Source of the DNA: JAZFYD01 sp036443405
Lineage (GTDB): Bacteria; Planctomycetota; PLA2
DNA length: 44,670 bases
Assembly: GCA_036443405.1 (NCBI GenBank)
Contig: JAZFYD010000109.1
Span: 1 to 44,670, forward strand
Reading direction: 5' to 3'
Shown here: positions 25,078 through 33,192 of the stretch, one piece after another
Position numbering within the stretch: the stretch's first letter is position 1
How the letters are laid out: the number at the start of each line of letters is the position of its first letter
Position numbers and translations under genes: made by a program
The notes under the pieces: model-generated
Told to the model about the DNA's origin: nothing
Seen by the model: the letters and a program-made list of their open reading frames with translations, nothing else
Database searches by the model: none

Positions 25078-26016
25078 TCAGTCCCGGAGTTCGGCGGGCA
25101 GCGAGAACTGCACGCGTTCGTCGGCCACGCGGAGGGTCTCCACGCCGGTGCCACCGTGTTTCTCGAGCGTCGCAATCAGTTGATCCACGAGGATCTCCGG
25201 CGCCGAAGCGCCGGCGGTCACACCGACGCAGGACACCCCCTCGACCCACGCCGGATCGAAGTCATCGGCCGATTCGATCAGATACGACCGGCTACCGGCC
25301 TCGACCGCGACCTCGCGCAGCCGGTTGCTGTTGGAGGAGTTCGGCGCCCCGAGTACCAACACGACGTCGCAGCGCGCGGTGAGCTCTTTCACGGCGTTCT
25401 GCCGGTTCTGCGTGGCGTAGCAGATGTCCTCTTGGTTGGGCCCCTCGATGTTCGGGAACCTCTCCCGCAACGCGTCCACGATCGCCGCGGTGTCGTCCAT
25501 GGAAAGCGTGGTTTGCGTGACGTAGGCGAGCCGCGTGTCCGGATCGAGGGCGAGCTTGTCGACGTCCTCGACCGTCTCCACCAGGTCGATCGAGCCAGCG
25601 GGCACCTGACCCAGCGTGCCTTCGACCTCCGGATGACCGCCGTGGCCGATGAGGATGAGGTGGCGCCCCTCCTCCACCATCGTGTCGGCCTCGCGGTGCA
25701 CCTTGGTCACCAACGGGCAGGTCGCGTCGATCACCCGGTGGTTGCGGGCCGCCGAGCCTTCCACGACCGCCTTCGAAACGCCGTGCGCGCTGAAGATCGC
25801 CACGGCGCCCTCGGGTATCTCCTCGACCTCCTCGACGAAGATCGCGCCCTTTTTCCTCAGGCTCTCGACCACGTGCCGGTTGTGCACGATCTCGTGCCGC
25901 ACATAAATCGGCGCACCGTAGCTTCGCAGCGCGCGTTCGACGATTTCGATGGCGCGGTCGACGCCGGCGCAGAACCCGCGCGGCGCGGCGAGGATGATGT
26001 GGAAGGAGCCGCTCAT
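25078..26016 (-). CDS. ispH: 4-hydroxy-3-methylbut-2-enyl diphosphate reductase
   Basis: Last step of the MEP isoprenoid pathway: an iron-sulfur enzyme that reduces HMBPP to IPP and DMAPP. All three cluster cysteines are present: Cys16 in RGFCAGV, Cys100 in DATCPLV and Cys199 in DICYATQNRQ. Substrate-binding residues are His45 (VHNR), His78 (SAHG) and His128/Glu130 (GHPEVEG), plus Ser/Asn in NSSNSNR. The length, 312 residues, is normal. The ATG at 26016 gives the standard N-terminus; the frame upstream to 26700 is antisense to the beta-propeller gene. A TACAGT hexamer ends 9 nt before the start on the minus strand. Confidence 0.95.
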   Translation of the reverse strand: MSGSFHIILAAPRGFCAGVDRAIEIVERALRSYGAPIYVRHEIVHNRHVVESLRKKGAIFVEEVEEIPEGAVAIFSAHGVSKAVVEGSAARNHRVIDATCPLVTKVHREADTMVEEGRHLILIGHGGHPEVEGTLGQVPAGSIDLVETVEDVDKLALDPDTRLAYVTQTTLSMDDTAAIVDALRERFPNIEGPNQEDICYATQNRQNAVKELTARCDVVLVLGAPNSSNSNRLREVAVEAGSRSYLIESADDFDPAWVEGVSCVGVTAGASAPEILVDQLIATLEKHGGTGVETLRVADERVQFSLPAELRD

Positions 26017-26071
26017 ACGGCTCAAACTGTAAACGCCCCGGTGAGTCCGCGTCACAAATCGGCGTCCGCCG

Positions 26072-26100
26072 TTGCGAATTCGACCACCCGCGCATAGCTT
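26072..26100 (+). promoter_or_regulatory. Promoter of the beta-propeller/protease pair
   Basis: TTGCGA (26072-26077), a 17-nt spacer and TAGCTT (26095-26100), ending 6 nt before the ATG at 26107. The expected transcription start falls on or next to the ATG, so the mRNA may be leaderless. It lies in the 90-nt divergent spacer shared with ispH. Confidence 0.4.
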
Positions 26101-26106
26101 GGCGCG

Positions 26107-27282
26107 ATGCTCTTGCGCGCGCTCGTGTGCCTTTTGTTGGCCGTCCCCGCGTTGGCCGGCGAGGAAGCCGCGGAGGCCCCCGCCGACCGCTGGCCCCACA
26201 CACGCGGACCTGCGTCCGGTAGCGGCTGCTCCGCGATGCCGCCGATCGAGGCGCTGGGCCCGGCGGCCTGGACCCACAAGACGAAGGAACCGATCCTGGC
26301 CACCCCGCTCGTGTGGGACGGCGTGGGGTTCGTGATCTCCGGAACCGAACGCCGCGCCACGCTCGAAGCGCTGGATCTGGATTCGGGCAAACGCCTCGCT
26401 CGCCGCACCGTCAAGGGCATCGGACTGGAGCCGCGGCCGGCGCTGTATCAAAACACCGCCCTGTTTCGCACCGACGGCGGCAAGCGGATCCTCGCGTACC
26501 GACTGTTCGGCTCGCAGTTGCGCTGGCGCTGGACATACACGATCCAAAGGGGCGGCGTCGCATCCGCTCCGCGCGTCCACAAGGGTGAGGTCTACATCAC
26601 GACCCGCAACGCGCTTCTGCGTCTGCGAATCGGACGCCGGTTGCCGGTATGGAAACGCGACGGAGCGCTGTTCGGCGAGACCGCCGTGCTCGGATCGCAC
26701 GTCTACGCGCTCGAGCGCATCGGCGCCAAAGTGATTCTCGTCGCGTTCTCCCGCGAGAGCGGCGAGCGCGTGGCCGCTGTCGAACTGGCCAAGATCGGCT
26801 CGCCGGTCCCGGGCGGGACGATCGCCGCCGCCGAGGGTGTGATCGCGGTGCAGCTACCGCCGGAAAACAGCGGCCAGTGGGCATTGGTTTCGCGCAAAGT
26901 CGAGGGCGGTAAGTTGGTGCTGCGATACGACCGGACGGAGAAGATCGTGGCGGAGGTCGTGACGATCGGATCCACGGTTGTCGGATTCCACAAAAACGAG
27001 TGGTCGTTTCTCCGTACCGAAGGCCGCAAACGTGCGGCGATTGGCCAGGGGCGGCCGGAACTCAAGAACGGCGCGACCGCCCCGGTGTTCCTCGCCGGGA
27101 CCGGCTGCCTGGGAACGTGGGCCGCCAATTTCCAGACGCGCGAGATCTTCTGGCGCCTCGACGAACAGCCTGGTCTGTCCAATCCGAAGTTCCCGCCGAC
27201 GCCCGCGGACGGGAAGCTCCTGATGGTCTCGCAGGACGGCAAGCAATTGCTGGCCGTCACCGAGGAGAAGATCGGCCCGTGA
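26107..27282 (+). CDS. Secreted PQQ-like beta-propeller protein
   Basis: 391 residues with a clear signal peptide (LLRALVCLLLAVPALAGEE). The rest consists of repeating beta-blade-like segments (ATLEALDLDSGKRLARRTV, GEVYITTRNALLRLRIGRR, SRESGERVAAVELAKIG, DGKQLLAVTEEK), as in PQQ-like/BamB-type propellers. No PQQ-enzyme catalytic signature is seen, so a binding or scaffold role is more likely than dehydrogenase activity. Its TGA shares one base with the ATG of the zinc protease gene (TGATG), so the two are translationally coupled. Confidence 0.75.
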   Translation: MLLRALVCLLLAVPALAGEEAAEAPADRWPHTRGPASGSGCSAMPPIEALGPAAWTHKTKEPILATPLVWDGVGFVISGTERRATLEALDLDSGKRLARRTVKGIGLEPRPALYQNTALFRTDGGKRILAYRLFGSQLRWRWTYTIQRGGVASAPRVHKGEVYITTRNALLRLRIGRRLPVWKRDGALFGETAVLGSHVYALERIGAKVILVAFSRESGERVAAVELAKIGSPVPGGTIAAAEGVIAVQLPPENSGQWALVSRKVEGGKLVLRYDRTEKIVAEVVTIGSTVVGFHKNEWSFLRTEGRKRAAIGQGRPELKNGATAPVFLAGTGCLGTWAANFQTREIFWRLDEQPGLSNPKFPPTPADGKLLMVSQDGKQLLAVTEEKIGP

Positions 27283-28868
27283 TGTTCTCGATTTTCAGCA
27301 AGCGCGCGCTCCTCGCTCTATTGATCGCAGCGTGGCCCGCTGCGGCCGACACGATCGTGCTGCGGGACCGAACGGTGCTGCGTGGCACTCCCGAGGAGGG
27401 GAAGAAGAAGGGGTTCAAACTCGGCAAGCGCAAGTTCGAAAGATCTGAAGTGTTGCTCTGGGAGAACGACGAAGGGCGCATGACGACGGTCGTGCCGTTT
27501 GTGCACCAGATCCGCGGATATCGCGCGCTCGCGGACGCCATCACGCTCAAGACGTGCCTCGAGCTGCTCCCCGAGGCGCTCGCGAAAAAGAACGCGGACG
27601 CGATGCGCACGGTGCTCGATCGCGCGGAGAGCGCGGGCCTGGAAGGCAAGGCCGCGGAGCGTTGGGGCCGCAAACTCAAGGGCTTGGCGCGCGCCAAGGA
27701 GGTGCAGCCGTTCGAGGTTCCTGCCCTGGACGCGCTCGAAACCCTGCTGCTCGAACGCGCTCGCATCGCACGCGAGGACAAGGACGAGACGCGCGCTCTA
27801 CAGCTTCTTCGGGTGGCGCTCGACGAATCGCCGGAGCATGCGGGCGTGAAGGCCGCGTTCGAAAAGGCCGCGCCCGCGGACTGGCCACTCGGCGACCGGC
27901 GCAACTGGCTCGAGTGGCGCCTCCAGGTGACGTCGCAGCGCGGCACGCACATGGTCCGCAGGAGCAACTACGACCGCGAAGTCGCCCAGACGCGTTGGGG
28001 CGGCGCCAAGGTCCACGGTGTCGAATCCGACGACGTGGTCCTGCTGACGACGTTGAAGGATCCGCTCCCCGTCGGCCGCTGCGTCAAACTCGCGCGCCTC
28101 ACGTGCCGTGCGCTCGAACGGATTTTCTACACGCACAACCCGGTGCGCGACGATCGCGATCCGCTGATCATCTACCTGTTCGAAGACAAGGAGTCCTACG
28201 TCAAGCTGAGCGGCGGCGGTGGGCACCTGGAATGGACGCTCGGCCACTACAGCCCGTCGGAGAACCTGTCGCGCTTCTATTGGATGAAACGGCCGGACGC
28301 GATGCGAACCGTGACAACGACGTTCGTGCACGAGCTGACGCACCACTGGATCGAACGCCGCAACCCCCGCTACACGCGCGAAGTGACCATGCGCAACGTG
28401 CAGACGCCGGGGTATTGGATCGTCGAAGGGTTCGCGACGTTCATGCAGGAGGGCCGCTACGACGTCGAGCGCAGCGAGTGGACGCACAAGAACAAACACG
28501 CGCAGACGTTGGATATCGTCGGCGATCTCGCGGAGCGCGGCAAGCTGCTCGACTGGAATCGCGTCTACCCGCTCAACCAGCGAGACTTCCACGAATCGCT
28601 GAGCAAAGAGTTCAACGTGCGCCCCAACCTCAAGTGGTCGCTGAAGCACATCGGGTTGTCGGAAGTGAACCTGTTCTATATGCAGGCGGGCGCCACGTGC
28701 CAGTACCTGTTCCACGCCGAAAAAGGCAAGCTGCGCGAGAAACTGCTGAACTACGTCGTGGCCTACTACACCAACGACGCCACCATGACCAACGTCGAGG
28801 AGGCGTTCGGCATGACGCCCGACGAACTCGGCGAGAAGGTCGCCGCCTTCGCCAAGTCGATGCGCTAG
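27282..28868 (+). CDS. Secreted gluzincin-type zinc metalloprotease (DUF1570-like)
   Basis: 528 residues. The signal peptide is ALLALLIAAWPAAA. An N-terminal region (TIVLRDRTVLRGTPEEGKK) resembles the small beta domain common in exported planctomycete-type proteins, followed by an all-helical, TPR-like stretch (ALQLLRVALDESPEHAGVKA). The catalytic domain has HELTH (His350, Glu351, His354) and a third ligand, Glu382, in EGFATFMQEG 28 residues after the second His, the gluzincin spacing. The downstream helical region is conserved-looking. The ATG at 27282 is chosen for the signal peptide; the earlier open frame lies over the beta-propeller gene. The substrate is unknown. Confidence 0.82.
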   Translation: MFSIFSKRALLALLIAAWPAAADTIVLRDRTVLRGTPEEGKKKGFKLGKRKFERSEVLLWENDEGRMTTVVPFVHQIRGYRALADAITLKTCLELLPEALAKKNADAMRTVLDRAESAGLEGKAAERWGRKLKGLARAKEVQPFEVPALDALETLLLERARIAREDKDETRALQLLRVALDESPEHAGVKAAFEKAAPADWPLGDRRNWLEWRLQVTSQRGTHMVRRSNYDREVAQTRWGGAKVHGVESDDVVLLTTLKDPLPVGRCVKLARLTCRALERIFYTHNPVRDDRDPLIIYLFEDKESYVKLSGGGGHLEWTLGHYSPSENLSRFYWMKRPDAMRTVTTTFVHELTHHWIERRNPRYTREVTMRNVQTPGYWIVEGFATFMQEGRYDVERSEWTHKNKHAQTLDIVGDLAERGKLLDWNRVYPLNQRDFHESLSKEFNVRPNLKWSLKHIGLSEVNLFYMQAGATCQYLFHAEKGKLREKLLNYVVAYYTNDATMTNVEEAFGMTPDELGEKVAAFAKSMR

Positions 28869-28875
28869 CCCAGGT

Positions 28876-29418
28876 CTAGATTTCCGAGCTGTCGAAGCGT
28901 TGCAGTTCGTGCATTGCGCCGGCCATCGCAAAGAGGCAGACGAAGATGACGCCGTGGAACAGCTGGAACGCGCCCGCGGCCGACAGCGGAATCCCGAACA
29001 GAAACGGATAGGCCACCGTCGCCAACGCTCCGTAGCCGAATCGGGTGAGGCGCGCCGCACGGGCGATCGCACCCATCACGCCGCCGACCAGCGCGGCAAA
29101 GATCAGCCCGAAGAATCCGGAGCCAGCGAGCACCGCACAAAACGACGCGATCGCTGCGCCCTCCGCGACGTATCGCTTGGTCGTCAGCCGACGCGTCTCC
29201 CGCACCTTTTGCGTGCCGGCCTCCTGCGCCCGCCACCGGTCGCGCATCTCCTCGCGCGCCTGCTCGGGCAACCGGTGAAACCACTCCTCCTGCTCGCGAA
29301 GATCGTACTCGCGGTCCTCGGGGATCTCATGCACCGTGCTTGCGGCATCGGTTTCCACGCCGAATCTATCGGCGCTTTCGCGCGGCACGATGCACATCCA
29401 AGGCTGCGTGTTCGACAT
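28876..29418 (-). CDS. Membrane protein of unknown function
   Basis: 180 residues. A charged cytoplasmic-type N-terminal half (EIPEDREYDLREQEEWFHRL, EQAREEMRDRWRAQEAGTQK) is followed by three or four hydrophobic helices (EGAAIASFCAVLAGSGFFGLI, FAALVGGVMGAIARAARL, GYGALATVAYPFLFGIPL, LFHGVIFVCLFAMAGAM). I do not recognise the family. It converges on the metalloprotease gene with only 7 nt between stops. Confidence 0.65.
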   Translation of the reverse strand: MSNTQPWMCIVPRESADRFGVETDAASTVHEIPEDREYDLREQEEWFHRLPEQAREEMRDRWRAQEAGTQKVRETRRLTTKRYVAEGAAIASFCAVLAGSGFFGLIFAALVGGVMGAIARAARLTRFGYGALATVAYPFLFGIPLSAAGAFQLFHGVIFVCLFAMAGAMHELQRFDSSEI

Positions 29419-29429
29419 GGACGGCTATT

Positions 29430-29485
29430 CCCCAAACCTCGGCGCGCCATTCGCGTTCGTTCCGGCGCGTCGTCCCGGTTTGGGG
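29430..29485. repeat. 9-bp inverted repeat in a 102-nt spacer
   Basis: CCCCAAACC (29430-29438) and GGTTTGGGG (29477-29485) are perfect reverse complements 38 nt apart, upstream of the membrane protein gene and downstream of the ytoQ remnant. No other signal is seen in 29419-29520. Confidence 0.3.
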
Positions 29486-29520
29486 CGGGCTCGGACCCTT
29501 GCGCCCCGGATGCGCCGCGG

Positions 29521-29861
29521 CTACCCGAGCTCGCCGCGGATGGCGTAGCGCAACAGCTGGACGACCTGCTCGGGCGTCTCCGCGACGGCCGCGGCCGCGC
29601 GATCGACCTCTTTCAGGGCGTGCGTCAATTCCGGCGGGTGCAGCGTGATGATCGGCTTGTTGAGCGCGGAAGCCAGTCCCGCGTCGAACGCCGCGTTCCA
29701 CTGGCGGTACTTGTCGCCGAACCGCACCACGACGAGGTCCGCCTTCTCGAGCAGCGTCCGCGTCCGCAGCGCGTTGACCCCGGCGCCTCCGCCGCCCCGC
29801 GCTCGATGCGCTCGCGCCAATCCGTGTGGATCTCCCCCGCCAGATACACGTTCCATGTCAT
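29521..29861 (-). pseudogene. ytoQ: Degraded YtoQ-family gene (internal deletion with frameshift)
   Basis: The first ~26 codons from the ATG at 29861 read MTWNVYLAGEIHTDWRER, the canonical YtoQ N-terminus. The C-terminal half is equally well preserved but in another frame: NALRTRTLLEKADLVVVRF, GDKYRQWNAAFDAGLASALN, KPIITLHPPELTHALKEV and ETPEQVVQLLRYAI, ending at 29521. About 40 residues that normally connect these parts are missing, and the join near 29800 changes frame. The remaining 341 nt compare with roughly 450 nt for an intact gene. YtoQ is an uncharacterised family resembling nucleoside 2-deoxyribosyltransferases. A sequencing or assembly gap in this very GC-rich spot is the main alternative. 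Confidence 0.8.
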
Positions 29862-29902
29862 GCCCGGATTCTAGGCGAACGATGCCCGCGAGGGGTCGAC
29901 GA

Positions 29903-29931
29903 TTGACCGTGTCGGCGTTGCGCCTTACAAG
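29903..29931 (+). promoter_or_regulatory. Promoter of the fused E1 gene
   Basis: TTGACC (29903-29908), a 17-nt spacer and TACAAG (29926-29931), ending 6 nt before the ATG at 29938. This is the best -35/-10 pair in the window. The geometry puts the transcription start at the ATG. Confidence 0.5.
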
Positions 29932-29937
29932 GCACGC

Positions 29938-32172
29938 ATGGCGGCGCAATCGCGCGTGCAAATCGTCGAGGGCAACCTCGATTCCTACCTGGCGAGCGCG
30001 CTCCCGGCGACGGGCGTTCTGTCCGCTGCCGCGCCCCTGCGCCGCGGCACCTCGCTGACGGCCCGCCGTGCGATCCGGCTTTTCGAAGACCAAGCGCTCA
30101 GCCGCGCCCTCGACGTCACCGCCCGCGAGCTGAAAAAAACGCAGCGGAGCTACTACACGATCTCAAGCGCCGGCCACGAGCAGAACGCCATCCTCGGCGC
30201 GCTGCTCCGCGTGACGGACCCGTGCTTCCTGCACTACCGGGCCGGCGCCTGGATGATGGCCCGCTCGCGCCAGCACCCCGGCGCCACGCCCACGTTCGAC
30301 ACGCTCCTATCCATGTGCGCGTCGTCCGACGATCCGATCGCGCAGGGGCGCCACAAGGTCTGGGGCAGCCGCGCGCTCTGGGTGCCGCCGCAGACCAGCA
30401 CGATCGCGTCGCATCTACCCAAGGCCGTCGGCATGGCATTCGCCCTCGAGCGGGCGAGGCGCGCGGGCGTCCGGAGCCCGCTGCCCGAGCACTCGGTCGT
30501 CGCGTGTTCGTTCGGCGACGCGTCCGTGAATCACGCGACCGCCCTCTCCGGGATCAACGCCGCCCGCTATGCGCACCGCCGCGGCAGCGCGATGCCGATC
30601 GTTTTTGTGTGCGAGGACAACGGCATCGGGATCTCGGTGGACACGCCGCGCCGTTGGATCACCGAAGCGTTCTCGCAACTCAGCCATCTCAAGTACTTCC
30701 TCGCCGCCGGCGACGTGGATGAAATCTGGGACACCGCAGCGCGTGCGATCGATCACTGCCGCGCCGCGCGCGCTCCGGTCTTCCTGCACCTGAAATGCGT
30801 GCGCCTTTGGGGCCACGCCGGCAGCGATGTCGAAACGACCTATCATTCGCTGCGCCACATCCAGGAGGTCGAGGCGCAGGACCCGCTGCTCAAGAACGCG
30901 CGGCGGCTCGTCGAACAGGGCGCCGCCCTTCCCGCGACGCTGCGGGAGATCCTGCGCACCACACGCGAGCGCGTGCGCGCCGCCGCCGAGGAGGCCGCAT
31001 CGCGCCCCAAGCTGACGACGCGTGCCGAGGTCATGGCGCCGATCGCGCCGGAGGCCCAGGAACGCTGGCGCCAATCCGCCGAGGGCCGCCCACCGGACGA
31101 AACCAGGGAGCGCATCTTCGGGGACGCGCTGCCCGAAAAAGCGACGGCCCCGAGCAAACGCACCCTCGCCGCACACATCAACTCCGCGCTCAAGGACGAA
31201 ATGGGCCGCCGCCCGCGCCTACTGGTTTTCGGTGAGGACGTCGGCCTAAAAGGCGGTGTCTATCACGTCACCGCCGGACTGCAGCACACGTTCGGCCAGG
31301 CTCGGGTGTTCGACACGCTGCTCGACGAGACGACCATTCTCGGAGTGGCGCAGGGCGCGGCGCAGGCCGGGATGCTGCCCGTGCCGGAGATCCAATACCT
31401 CGCGTACGTCCACAACGCTATCGACCAACTGCGCGGCGAGGCCGCGTCGCTTTCGTTTTTCTCGGGCGGGCAGTTCCAGAACCCAATGGTCGTGCGCATC
31501 GCGGCGTTTGCGTACCAGAAGGGGTTTGGCGGCCACTTCCACAACGACAACTCCATCGGCGCGCTGCGTGACATCCCGGGGCTCGTGCTCGCGACGCCGT
31601 CCCGCGGCGACGACGCGGCGAAGATGCTGCGCGGTGCGCTGGCGATGGCGCGGGAGTCCGGGCGCGTCGTGTGTTTTCTGGAGCCGATCGCGCTGTATCA
31701 CGAGAAGGACCTCCACGATGACGACGACGAGGGTTGGCTGTTCGACTACCCGCCGCCGGGGGAGTCGCTGTTGCCGGGCGAGCTCGGTGTCTACCACGCC
31801 GACGCAACGGACCTGCTCATCGTGAGCTATGCCAACGGTCTGCGGCTCTCGCTGCGCGCCGCGCGACACCTCGAACGCGATCACGGGATTCGTGCGCGGG
31901 TGCTCGACCTGCGCTGGCTGAAGCCCCTGCCGCACGACGTCGTGCGCGAGCACGCGGTGGCTTGCGGCAAGGTCCTGGTCGCCGACGAGTGCCGTGCAAC
32001 CGGTGGCGGCGTGGCGGACGCGATCGTCGCGCGGCTCGTCGAGGGTGGTTACGCTGGCGCGATGGCGACGGTCCGCTCCGCCGACAGCTTCGTGCCGCTC
32101 GGGCCGTCTACGGCCGCGATTCTCCTGCAGGAGGAAGAGATCGTGCAGGCCGCGCGGGAGTTGTGCGCATGA
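29938..32172 (+). CDS. Fused E1 alpha-beta of a 2-oxoacid (branched-chain type) dehydrogenase
   Basis: 744 residues combining both E1 subunits, which are separate genes in most bacteria. The alpha half (to about residue 350) has SSAGHEQNAILGALL, FLHYRAGAWMMARS and the thiamine diphosphate motif FGDASVNHATALSGIN to FVCEDNGIGIS, with GDA in place of the usual GDG. The beta half starts near residue 403 (KRTLAAHINSALKDEMGRRP) with VFGEDVGLKGGVY, DTLLDETTILGVAQGAAQAG and, near the end, VLVADECRATGGGVADAI. It decarboxylates a 2-oxoacid and passes the acyl group to a lipoyl-E2. No E2 or E3 gene is in the window. The stop overlaps the FabD-like start (ATGA). Confidence 0.9.
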   Translation: MAAQSRVQIVEGNLDSYLASALPATGVLSAAAPLRRGTSLTARRAIRLFEDQALSRALDVTARELKKTQRSYYTISSAGHEQNAILGALLRVTDPCFLHYRAGAWMMARSRQHPGATPTFDTLLSMCASSDDPIAQGRHKVWGSRALWVPPQTSTIASHLPKAVGMAFALERARRAGVRSPLPEHSVVACSFGDASVNHATALSGINAARYAHRRGSAMPIVFVCEDNGIGISVDTPRRWITEAFSQLSHLKYFLAAGDVDEIWDTAARAIDHCRAARAPVFLHLKCVRLWGHAGSDVETTYHSLRHIQEVEAQDPLLKNARRLVEQGAALPATLREILRTTRERVRAAAEEAASRPKLTTRAEVMAPIAPEAQERWRQSAEGRPPDETRERIFGDALPEKATAPSKRTLAAHINSALKDEMGRRPRLLVFGEDVGLKGGVYHVTAGLQHTFGQARVFDTLLDETTILGVAQGAAQAGMLPVPEIQYLAYVHNAIDQLRGEAASLSFFSGGQFQNPMVVRIAAFAYQKGFGGHFHNDNSIGALRDIPGLVLATPSRGDDAAKMLRGALAMARESGRVVCFLEPIALYHEKDLHDDDDEGWLFDYPPPGESLLPGELGVYHADATDLLIVSYANGLRLSLRAARHLERDHGIRARVLDLRWLKPLPHDVVREHAVACGKVLVADECRATGGGVADAIVARLVEGGYAGAMATVRSADSFVPLGPSTAAILLQEEEIVQAARELCA

Positions 32173-33161
32173 GGGCCGCACTCTTCTGTCCCGGCCGCGG
32201 TTCGTATACGAAGAAATCGTTGCGCTCGCTGCCCGCGGATCACCCGTGGGTGCAATCGGCCGAGGCGTTGCGCGCCGAGTACGGCTTGACGGCGCTGCTC
32301 GAACTCGACGGCGCGAAGAAGTTCCATCCGCCCACGCACCTGAAACCGTCGAACATCTCGCCGCTCATCTATCTCTGCACGATGCTCGACGCGAAGACCG
32401 CGGCGGACGAGCACGAAATCGTCGCGGTCGGCGGCAACTCGCTCGGCTGGTACACGGCGCTCGCAGTCGGCGGCGCGCTCGGGTTCGAGGACGGATTCCG
32501 GCTGGTCCAAACGATGAGCCTGCTTCAGGAGGAGTTCAGCGCCGGCGGGCAAATCCTCTATCCCATGACGGACGAGCACTGGCGCCCGAGTGCCAAGCTC
32601 GTCGCCGGGATCAACGAGGCGATGGCCGAGGCGGCCGGCGAGGCGTTCCCGTCGATCAACCTCGGCGGCTACGCGGTGCTCGCGGGCACGGAGGCGGGCA
32701 TCGAGACGTTGCTCGAAAAGCTACCGGCGGAGGAGCGCGGCCCGACGATCTATCCGATCCGCCTGGCGCAGCACGGGCCGTATCACACACCGCTGTTGCA
32801 ACCGGTCGCCGAGCGCGCGAGAAAAGAGCTCGCGAAGCTGGAGTTCCGATGTCCCGCCACCGCGCTCATCGACGGGATGGGCCGCATCCACGGCCCGGCG
32901 TCGGCCGACCCCGCGGCGCTGCGCGACTACACACTCGGCGAGCAGATCTACACGCCGTACGGTTTCACCGAAAGCGTCCGCGTCGCGCTGCGTGAGTTCG
33001 CGCCCGCGCGCTTGGTCCTTCCCGGACCTGGTAACAGCCTCGGTGGCATCTGCGGCCAGATCCTGGCGCTGGAAGGCTGGCGCGGCATCAAGGACCGCGA
33101 CACGTTCGACGCGGTCCAAGACGGCGACGACCCGATCGTGATCTCGATGCGCCGGTTCTGA
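32169..33161 (+). CDS. FabD-like acyltransferase (malonyl-CoA:ACP transacylase superfamily)
   Basis: 330 residues. The nucleophile elbow is GGNSLGWYTAL (Ser91), where classical FabD has GHSLGEY, so the His before Ser is Asn and the Glu after is Trp. The catalytic His is in GPYHTPLLQP (His206), matching FHSP of FabD. An active-site Arg in the expected MSLLQ-like helix (RLVQTMSLLQEE) is not clear. The N-terminus LFCPGRGSYTKKSL replaces the usual FPGQGSQ. It is translationally coupled to the fused E1 gene, suggesting that it acts on the acyl product or carrier of that pathway; this link is inference. Substrate unknown. Confidence 0.75.
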   Translation: MRAALFCPGRGSYTKKSLRSLPADHPWVQSAEALRAEYGLTALLELDGAKKFHPPTHLKPSNISPLIYLCTMLDAKTAADEHEIVAVGGNSLGWYTALAVGGALGFEDGFRLVQTMSLLQEEFSAGGQILYPMTDEHWRPSAKLVAGINEAMAEAAGEAFPSINLGGYAVLAGTEAGIETLLEKLPAEERGPTIYPIRLAQHGPYHTPLLQPVAERARKELAKLEFRCPATALIDGMGRIHGPASADPAALRDYTLGEQIYTPYGFTESVRVALREFAPARLVLPGPGNSLGGICGQILALEGWRGIKDRDTFDAVQDGDDPIVISMRRF

Positions 33162-33186
33162 CGGCCACGCGGTCTTCGGCGACAAT
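33158..33186 (+). promoter_or_regulatory. Promoter of the 420-residue secreted protein
   Basis: CTGACG (33158-33163), a 17-nt spacer and GACAAT (33181-33186), ending 6 nt before the ATG at 33193. The -35 overlaps the stop codon of the FabD-like gene. Same close -10/start geometry as at 26.1 and 29.9 kb. Confidence 0.4.
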
Positions 33187-33192
33187 GCCTCC

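Noticed and set aside
22463..29489. 12-mer GTTTGGGGCGGG shared at 22463 and 29478
   Set aside because: Identical 12-mers are expected by chance in a 44-kb GC-rich window; no other similarity around them.
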